Positions 58,400 through 64,000 of a stretch of 64,000 nt of DNA are shown here, piece by piece (positions within the stretch are counted from its first letter, which is position 1; each line of letters starts with the position of its first letter). The DNA comes from Hymenoscyphus infarciens. Taxonomy: Eukaryota; Ascomycota; Leotiomycetes; Helotiales; Helotiaceae. The position numbers and the translations under genes are program-made. The stretch is from the NCBI GenBank assembly GCA_001414345.1, contig LLCB01000043.1:124001-188000 (forward strand), written 5' to 3'. The notes under the pieces were generated by a model that ran no database searches, was not told the DNA's origin, and saw only the letters and a list, made by a program, of their open reading frames with translations.

Positions 58400-59554
58400 T
58401 CAAATCACAATTTCTTTCAAAAGGGAGACAAAATATTTCTCTCGTCTCTCAGCCGCTTCCTTCTCTGAATCATCAGCATCCTTTAAGATCTCCCAAACCT
58501 CCTTCTCCAGTCTTTCTCTTGCCTCGTGATAGCTCACAGTCCACGTTTGCAGTTTGTCCTTCTCTGGAGGATAAGTAGAAAGTCTTTCCCCCAGCAAACA
58601 CTCCCGCCTGATTTCGCGTGCAAGTTCCCCCAACTTCATATACCACCCGAAATATTGGTAACAAAGTAGTGTCAGAGATATAAATAATACTACAGCAAGA
58701 GTTTAAAAAAGGCAAAAGGGTTCACAAAGAAGGGGCTGGTGGAATGCGTTCAGGACAAGCGCTAATAATATCTTGAAGATTATTTGGAAGGAACACATGA
58801 ACCAGGCAACATTCTTTCTAATGTAAAAGTCTGCAAGTCCATATGATTTTGGATTTGCAATGTGAAGTGCCATGTTAAACTTCTCGAGTATAAACTCCTT
58901 TCGGGGACATGCTATGTATCTTGGGGTTTGCAAGCTCCCCTCGGTAGTGTCAATCAACCAGTAGTACCAAGGCCAATCGGTACTCATGGCTCTGAGTATT
59001 TGGTTTCGGCGGTCTCTATTTTCATTGCCGGGTCTGAGGGTTGAGAATGGTAGGTGGACGTAACCGGATTGGAACACGGTGAAAGTGACACCTAAGTGGA
59101 TGGTTGAGAGTAGGTAGAAGTACGGATCCTGTCGGGGAAACTTCCGAGGGTAAAAAGTAGGGGAAAAGTATTCTGTCTGCCTTCCTGTGCTTGGGTGTAT
59201 TGTTCCACTTAGTACAATATCCATCACAAGTATTTCTAATAGAAACAACAAGGCAAGAAATATCGGCAATGTAACACCAAACGAGTGAAAGAATCCGCGA
59301 GACTTCGAAATTTCGGGGAATTTCGGGTCATAGCCTAACTCGTGCCAGAGGTCGCATTGTTCTTTTCCCATTTGCAATTCAGTGTCCGGCCCTAGGCCCA
59401 CTGAGTTCCTCTCGCAGCGAGAGGAGATAAATTGAAATGCTTTGGTGAAATTGGATGTATTTTTAAGTTGGAAAAGTGGTGGTGGTGGTGGTGGGGGCTG
59501 ATCGATGGGCAAAATTGCTCCGGTGGCCTTTCTTCTCAATATTCGGTTGCCCAT
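58400..59554 (-). CDS. hypothetical four-helix membrane protein
   Basis: No family recognised. Exons 58726-59554 and 58400-58689 close in frame to 372 residues with a 36-bp intron (GTGAAC donor, TGTAG acceptor). A basic start (MGNRILRRKATG) is followed by seven prolines. Membrane helices are visible at TLPIFLALLFLLEILVMDIV, YFYLLSTIHLGVTFTVF, WFMCSFQIIFKILLALVL and LFISLTLLCYQYFGWY. The C-terminus is charged and helical (EARERLEKEVWEILKDADDS). Without splicing the frame stops at 58703, cutting off the fourth helix. The continuing helix downstream is the reason I propose the intron, but a frameshift is the alternative. Confidence 0.55.
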
Positions 59555-60004
59555 TGAGGACGTTTAGATTTGGTGTGCTCCGTTTTTGTCTTATAGAGTG
59601 TTCGAAGTCGGGGATATTTAGAGATGCTTTGTTTGAGTTTTGGACGCGAATTGAGTCTTGAAATTGTGAAGAAAACATAATAAGAACACGATTGGAAATG
59701 CAGGTACCTAGCTTAATGGGAAAGTGGGCCAGTCCATGACGAAAGGGGACCAGGTCAGGTGACAACGTCATAGATATTATTTCCTCAAAATCCGCTAGTT
59801 GTAATCCGATCAACAGAGACCAAGGACCAAGCGAACAAAGCTGCCCCAGACTATGATTATCCTCGCAAAATAAAACGAGCTAGCTTTCAGCGACGAATAA
59901 GCGAGTTGGAATGGAGGAGCTTTTGCTTGAGGTATGTCTGTTTACTGCCCTGATTTTGTTAGCACAGGGTCCATCCCGAATAGTTACTGCAGTTTCTACC
60001 TGTT
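59555..60004. other. intergenic, no gene seen
   Basis: About 450 bp upstream of the membrane-protein gene and downstream of the zinc-finger remnant. No supportable feature. Confidence 0.35.
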
Positions 60005-60400
60005 TTATTTCTCAATATGTACCCCAGAATCACCTTGAGTGGGTGGTGCTGCCTCTTGATACCCTTTCGGAAAAACTGGAATCCACTGTTCATCTAGTTT
60101 CCTGGTTATCGGTATCCCATTCTTCCAAAGATCTCTCATAAGATCGAGACTCGCAGTATGTTCATCCTTCATATGTTTCAGCCAATGGTCTTTTCTCCGG
60201 AATCCGAAAATGAACCACTCTTGGGAATCATTTCCATCAAGTTTGATCGAATCCCGACACCAGTCATGGGTGCAAAAGTATTTGGTTGTATTATCATGGA
60301 CGGAGTTATGGTCTTTCTAGATCTTTGACGGAAGGGAGTTCTTTGTTGCATTTATTACATCGCGATGGACGTGCGTGATTTTTTTGGTGTTGGCTAAAGG
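60005..60400 (-). pseudogene. C2H2 zinc-finger gene remnant
   Basis: On the minus strand an open frame ending at 60005 contains KYFCTHDWCRDS ... FRRKDHWLKHMKDEH, a C-x4-C-x(n)-H-x4-H finger. Just upstream, in a frame offset by one base, lies CNKCNKELPSVKDLER, which with the following HNSVH would make a perfect C-x2-C-x12-H-x3-H finger. The two frames meet near 60307-60313, so a one-base insertion appears to have split the fingers. In the downstream frame alone a TAG occurs near 60318. An upstream exon (60460-60640) with a good GTAAGT donor may belong to it, but its phase does not rescue the first finger. Confidence 0.5.
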
Positions 60401-60865
60401 GTTAGGTTAATGCGAGGAGGAACTCGAATATGATCTGGGATAAACTTACCGAAGGTCACACTGCCTGGAAAAGCTTTCTTGCAAGATTTCCTCCGACGTT
60501 CATAGGTGCATGTGAAAGGAGTTATTAACTTTGACACCAGAGTTGGATTGCTTTTTGCCCATCGAGTTTCGGTGCGTTTCTTGTACATCGTAGCCTTGTG
60601 AACAGTTCTAAAAGGAGTGATGGATATGAATTGATACAAAAAGAGAGTGCCAGAAGCGTACTATTTGCAGCAATAACATGCCTAAGGATATTAATGCTGC
60701 CCCTGAAAGTGGGTTATACCTTGAAGGCTGTGGTGCCAGAAGGATATAGGGATGAGTGCTCCCACCTTGAATCTTTTGTCAAATCAACCACTCGGAATCG
60801 AGATCATATTCTTCGTCAGCATACTACTTCCACTGCCTATTCGCTCGAAGCAACAACGACTCAGT

Positions 60866-61622
60866 ATGCAGTCGCCCTCGCCCTCGCCCTCGCCCTCGCC
60901 CCCGCCCCTTTCCGCCTCACTTTTTTCGAGTTCCTCAGCCAATAAAGCACCGGGTCATATCACATACCCTGGCTCTTCTTCAGCCGGGTAAGTACTGCAT
61001 TTTTTTTTACTAATCGTTCTAAAGGCCTTTCATATTTCTCGAGGAAGCCAGGAATGAGGCTCCACGCCCGATTGCACGGGTTACGGACCACGTTAGCCAG
61101 TCGATTTTGGAGAGGAATTATCATCCCGTGACGCAACCAGTCGCATCCGATACAAGCTCCCAAAACTATCATGTGCCTCCCGTTTACTCAAATGGAGAAA
61201 ATTGGCACGGGTATACCACTAGCACTGCTGGCTCCTCCGAAGTAGACTGGTACGGCAATTCTGAGTCACTTTTCGATAATGCTACAATGATATCGAACCA
61301 AGCAATGCTAAACCATGACAACATGTCTCATGCCTCTATGGTTGTGCATATAGTCCCTAGCAGCGAACTCATACCAACAGCTGGATTTCAATTCCCTATT
61401 CTACAAGCACCTGGCGTCCCAAAGTCACGCACACCTTGCCAGTACTGCACGGAAAGCTTCACTCGGGTCCCCGATCTTGCCCGCCATATCCAATCGGTCC
61501 ACATGGGTATTAAACACCATTGCACCTTCCCCGGTTGTCCCAATAACCGAGGAAAAGGATACTGCCGTCTCGAGAAATTGCGAACCCACCAGAAGGAGAA
61601 GCATGGGTTTGCTCTTGTGTGA
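60866..61622 (+). CDS. C2H2 zinc-finger protein
   Basis: Probable DNA-binding protein of unknown target. Exons 60866-60987 and 61025-61622 give 239 residues, with a 37-bp intron (GTAAGT donor, TACTAAT branch, AAAG acceptor). The N-terminus is low-complexity (MQSPSPSPSPSPPP, from a TCGCCC microsatellite). The two fingers are at the C-terminus: CQYCTESFTRVPDLARHIQS-VH (C-x2-C-x12-H-x4-H) and CTFPGCPNNRGKGYCRLEKL-RTHQKEKH (C-x4-C, H-x4-H). The paired-finger layout matches the broken gene on the opposite strand just upstream. An in-frame ATG at 60752 would lengthen the N-terminus. Confidence 0.75.
60871..60904. repeat. TCGCCC hexanucleotide microsatellite in coding sequence
   Basis: About five copies of TCGCCC/CCCTCG encode the Ser-Pro repeat at the start of the zinc-finger protein. 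Length changes would stay in frame. Confidence 0.85.
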
Positions 61623-62399
61623 TTCTCATCTGTTTGACGAGACTTCGACGTGGATAACAGACGAGATGAGATGCCAAGGGATATTTTCTGCCGCGCAGCC
61701 AACTTTTGTTCTGTTCTTGCTTGTTCTTCTTTCCTGGGGTGGGGGAAGAGGGCGATAGAATGGGAGGACGGAGAGGGAGGGAGGTTTCAGAACGATATTT
61801 CTTAAGCAGCTCCCAATCGTTCGTTGTTCCGATTTTTGCGAGGGTAATTTAGAAAGATTGAGGGAAAGGAGGAATGATGATGCATAACGAATGTGAAATT
61901 TAACAACTTTTCCTTCTAGCAATCAATATAGCAGATTTTTGATACTTGGTACCACCAATGAAGCAGCTTGCCAGTAGCCCTCTGAACAATAGCTACTGTA
62001 ATAGGAGTGCCGTCGAGGCTGAAGAAAAAGACCGAATATTCGCTCAACTAAACCAAGAATCAATAGCGAGTCTTGAAAAGGATTCAAACGCAAAAAGCAG
62101 ACAGAACTTAAAAACAAGGGATACACCAGGGACTGCCCAATGAATCCAAAAGGTACTTCGGCATAGACACTTGAACATACCTAACTCGTACATAATCTTC
62201 ATATTATAATTCATTAATGAGATGGCCACTGGCTACAGTGATAGCCGCTACCTCCCCTCTCGACACCATCCATTTTGACGCCCAACCAGCCCAACCAAAA
62301 ACGCCAAGATATGCTATGCCCATGCATGAATGCTTCCAAAAATGCCCATCAATCGTTAATGTTTCATAACGATACTATAATATCCACCAAACACATTAT
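61623..62399. other. intergenic between convergent genes
   Basis: About 780 bp between the 3' ends of the zinc-finger gene and CDC16. No gene or RNA recognised. Confidence 0.4.
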
Positions 62400-64000
62400 T
62401 CATAGGAATCCTAAGCCTTTCTGCCTCCGCCCATTGACTTTCGTAAAAGCTGATTGCCGGAGAGGGAAAGCGTTTTCGAAATCCTCGTCGACGTCAATAT
62501 CATCCACACCTGGAGCATCACCACCTGCTGTTTCCTCGAGAGCTTTATTTAGTAGCTCCGTTGCAATTGCATCCTGTGGTGCGATTGCTAATGCTTCGTG
62601 AAAGACGTAGACCGCATCATGAGGCCTTTTCTGGTCCATAAGAACAAGCCCCTTTGCACAAAATACAGATGGATCTTTTCCACCTTGTCGTAAAACCTCG
62701 TCAAACTCCGCCAACGCCAGGTCCCATTGTTGCAACCTTCGATACGCATGCCCAAGATTGGCTCGAGTTGAAATCCACGCCTGAGAATCACTGTCAATTT
62801 CGTCCGCCACCTCTAGTGCTTTTGTGAACATGACCACCGCATCTTCTAGTCGTTCTTGGTGATAGAAAACCACCCCCATCTCGTTCAATAGTAAAGGATC
62901 CGTTTTACAAAGAGTATATGCAGTCTTCAGAAATTCGTCGGCGAGTGTCATGTTGTTCAGCATGTGATTTTGCATACCGAGGAACAGTTGTGGAAGATGT
63001 GTGCCCATGAAAAGTCTGGCTGCTGTTGAGTACGCAGATATTGCTTGGTCGTGTTCCCCTTCCGCTGCGAATGTGTGCGCAAAACCTATCCAAGCAGGAC
63101 CAAAATGTGGATCCATCATGCTTGCCTTGCTGAAATATCGACGAGCTTCAGCAACCTTGTTCGTTGCAAGATAGTATATTCCAACCGCAAGCCAGGCACA
63201 AGGTTCTTCTGGGTGGTTATCCGCCAAGTCGTGTGAAACAAGGAAGAGTGCGTTTTTCAGACCCAGTTCGTACAGACATGCGAGATGCAGTGGATATATA
63301 CTGAAGTTGTACTTGTCGTTTTGCAGAATGGACCCAGTAATTGCTAATGCATCCTTGAATCTACATTGTGTAAAGAGAAGGTCTGCTTTCGCGAGAAGCA
63401 GGTCGGGGTTCGTGGCGAGATTGTAATGTGTAGACAGGGTTTCTGTAGCAGCTGTGAACGCCGTTGGATTTTTATATTTCGATAATCTCGTGGTATAAAG
63501 CATCTTCGTGAACTCCGCCGCTTCCTGAGAGGAAGATGTATCGTCAGATATCGAGATTGCATCAAAATCGAGGGACTCCAAGAATTCCCACTCCTCGTCC
63601 GGTGACATTAGGCAGTTCTTCATTAGCTGCTCGAAGGCCTCAAAACACTGCACGTCTATCCTGACTGCATCTTTATAGCATTCTTTGGCGCGATCAAATG
63701 CGTTTTGCTTCGCATAGCAAAGTCCTCGGAGAAAGCACATGGCTGCCTCAAATCGAATATTTGCTGCATCTTCCTGAGCGACTTCATCTCTCCTATCATG
63801 CCGGTCCACCCTACTCAGTAACTTAGAGCCTGTCCTGTTATGCCCACTTGTATGCTGAAGTTTCCGCCGGCTATTACTCGAACTTGTGATGAGATGTGTG
63901 GGGTTCTTGTCGCCTAGTACCCCGAGGGCTTCTTCAAATCGCGATTGTTTGATCAAGCAGTGGCCAGCAAGATACCGACAAGAAGGGTTCCGAGTAATCA
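62400..64000 (-). CDS. CDC16: anaphase-promoting complex subunit Cdc16/APC6 (Cut9), 3' part
   Basis: Cdc16 is a TPR scaffold subunit of the APC/C ubiquitin ligase, acting in the nucleus in mitotic exit. The reading frame is open through the right edge of the window (ITRNPSCRYLAGHCLIKQSR at the edge), so the N-terminus is missing; about 533 residues are visible. Serial TPR helices run throughout, with family markers CYKDAVRIDVQCFEAFEQL, YPLHLACLYELG, PAWIGFAHTFAAEGEHDQAI and LLNEMGVVFYHQ. The protein ends GRRQKGLGFL after an acidic stretch (DDIDVDEDFE). No intron is visible in this part and no damage is seen. Confidence 0.94.
   Translation of the reverse strand, partial: ITRNPSCRYLAGHCLIKQSRFEEALGVLGDKNPTHLITSSSNSRRKLQHTSGHNRTGSKLLSRVDRHDRRDEVAQEDAANIRFEAAMCFLRGLCYAKQNAFDRAKECYKDAVRIDVQCFEAFEQLMKNCLMSPDEEWEFLESLDFDAISISDDTSSSQEAAEFTKMLYTTRLSKYKNPTAFTAATETLSTHYNLATNPDLLLAKADLLFTQCRFKDALAITGSILQNDKYNFSIYPLHLACLYELGLKNALFLVSHDLADNHPEEPCAWLAVGIYYLATNKVAEARRYFSKASMMDPHFGPAWIGFAHTFAAEGEHDQAISAYSTAARLFMGTHLPQLFLGMQNHMLNNMTLADEFLKTAYTLCKTDPLLLNEMGVVFYHQERLEDAVVMFTKALEVADEIDSDSQAWISTRANLGHAYRRLQQWDLALAEFDEVLRQGGKDPSVFCAKGLVLMDQKRPHDAVYVFHEALAIAPQDAIATELLNKALEETAGGDAPGVDDIDVDEDFENAFPLRQSAFTKVNGRRQKGLGFL

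Noticed and set aside
60598..60945. 115-residue plus-strand frame ending in an Ala-Leu repeat
   Set aside because: The repeat is the hexanucleotide microsatellite read out of frame; the Ser-Pro frame joins the zinc-finger exon through a good intron.
1..64000. CRISPR arrays, tRNA/rRNA genes, or a secondary-metabolite cluster
   Set aside because: No regularly spaced repeats of CRISPR type, no cloverleaf or rRNA signature, and no synthase or P450 genes were seen; the genome is eukaryotic.

Overview
This window comes from a filamentous ascomycete, most likely a leotiomycete (Helotiales). The evidence is the genes themselves (a ChAP-family Golgi exit protein, HIR3, a DUF3433 membrane protein, an AA11 chitin LPMO, CDC16), introns of about 50 bp with CTAAC-type branch points, and repeats mutated in the style of repeat-induced point mutation (RIP). 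No tRNA, rRNA or CRISPR array was recognised. All calls were made by reading translations and splice sites by eye; no database search was run.

Layout. 1-1146 (-): 5' part of a BUD7/CHS6-like gene cut by the window edge. 2850-7992 (-): a complete 17-exon ABCC transporter. 8.2-19.8 kb: an AT-rich island almost free of CA/TG dinucleotides, containing a nested pair of LTR retrotransposons (a Ty3/gypsy relic, on the minus strand, inside an element with a perfect 5-bp target duplication), a solo LTR in the opposite orientation, and a DNA-transposon-like inverted repeat whose inner arm is mutated and outer arm is not. 20491-26390 (+): HIR3. 26.5-33.2 kb: a second AT-rich island with a non-autonomous relative of the gypsy element (target duplication AGGCT/AGACT), ending in a 54-bp A-rich tract. 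33320-34544 (-): SET/Vps75-like NAP histone chaperone. 35418-37964 (+): asparaginase with ankyrin repeats. 38943-43056 (-): DUF3433 membrane protein with one apparent frameshift. 43710-44540 (+): YIH1/IMPACT. 45575-46822 (-): secreted AA11 LPMO with a C-terminal X278-like module. 46.8-50.8 kb: no supportable gene. 50821-51446 (-): GGCT/AIG2-like protein with an 8-nt exon. 53901-55481 (-): secreted C69-type peptidase with Ser where Cys is expected. 55952-56470 (-): small Gly-rich membrane protein. 57.7-58.3 kb (+): possible broken GPI-protein gene. 58400-59554 (-): four-helix membrane protein. 60.0-60.4 kb (-): C2H2 finger remnant. 60866-61622 (+): C2H2 protein. 62400-64000 (-): CDC16, cut by the right edge.

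How the genes relate. This is a mosaic of housekeeping genes (secretory sorting, histone chaperones, APC/C, translation control) and accessory genes (efflux, chitin oxidation, secreted peptidase), separated by heavily mutated transposon islands. No biosynthetic cluster or operon-like unit is evident. The unusual items are local: GC-AG donors in both HIR3 introns, the probable Cys-to-Ser N-terminal nucleophile, the one-sided mutation of paired repeat arms, and the gypsy element with a repeat-array interior where pol would be expected.
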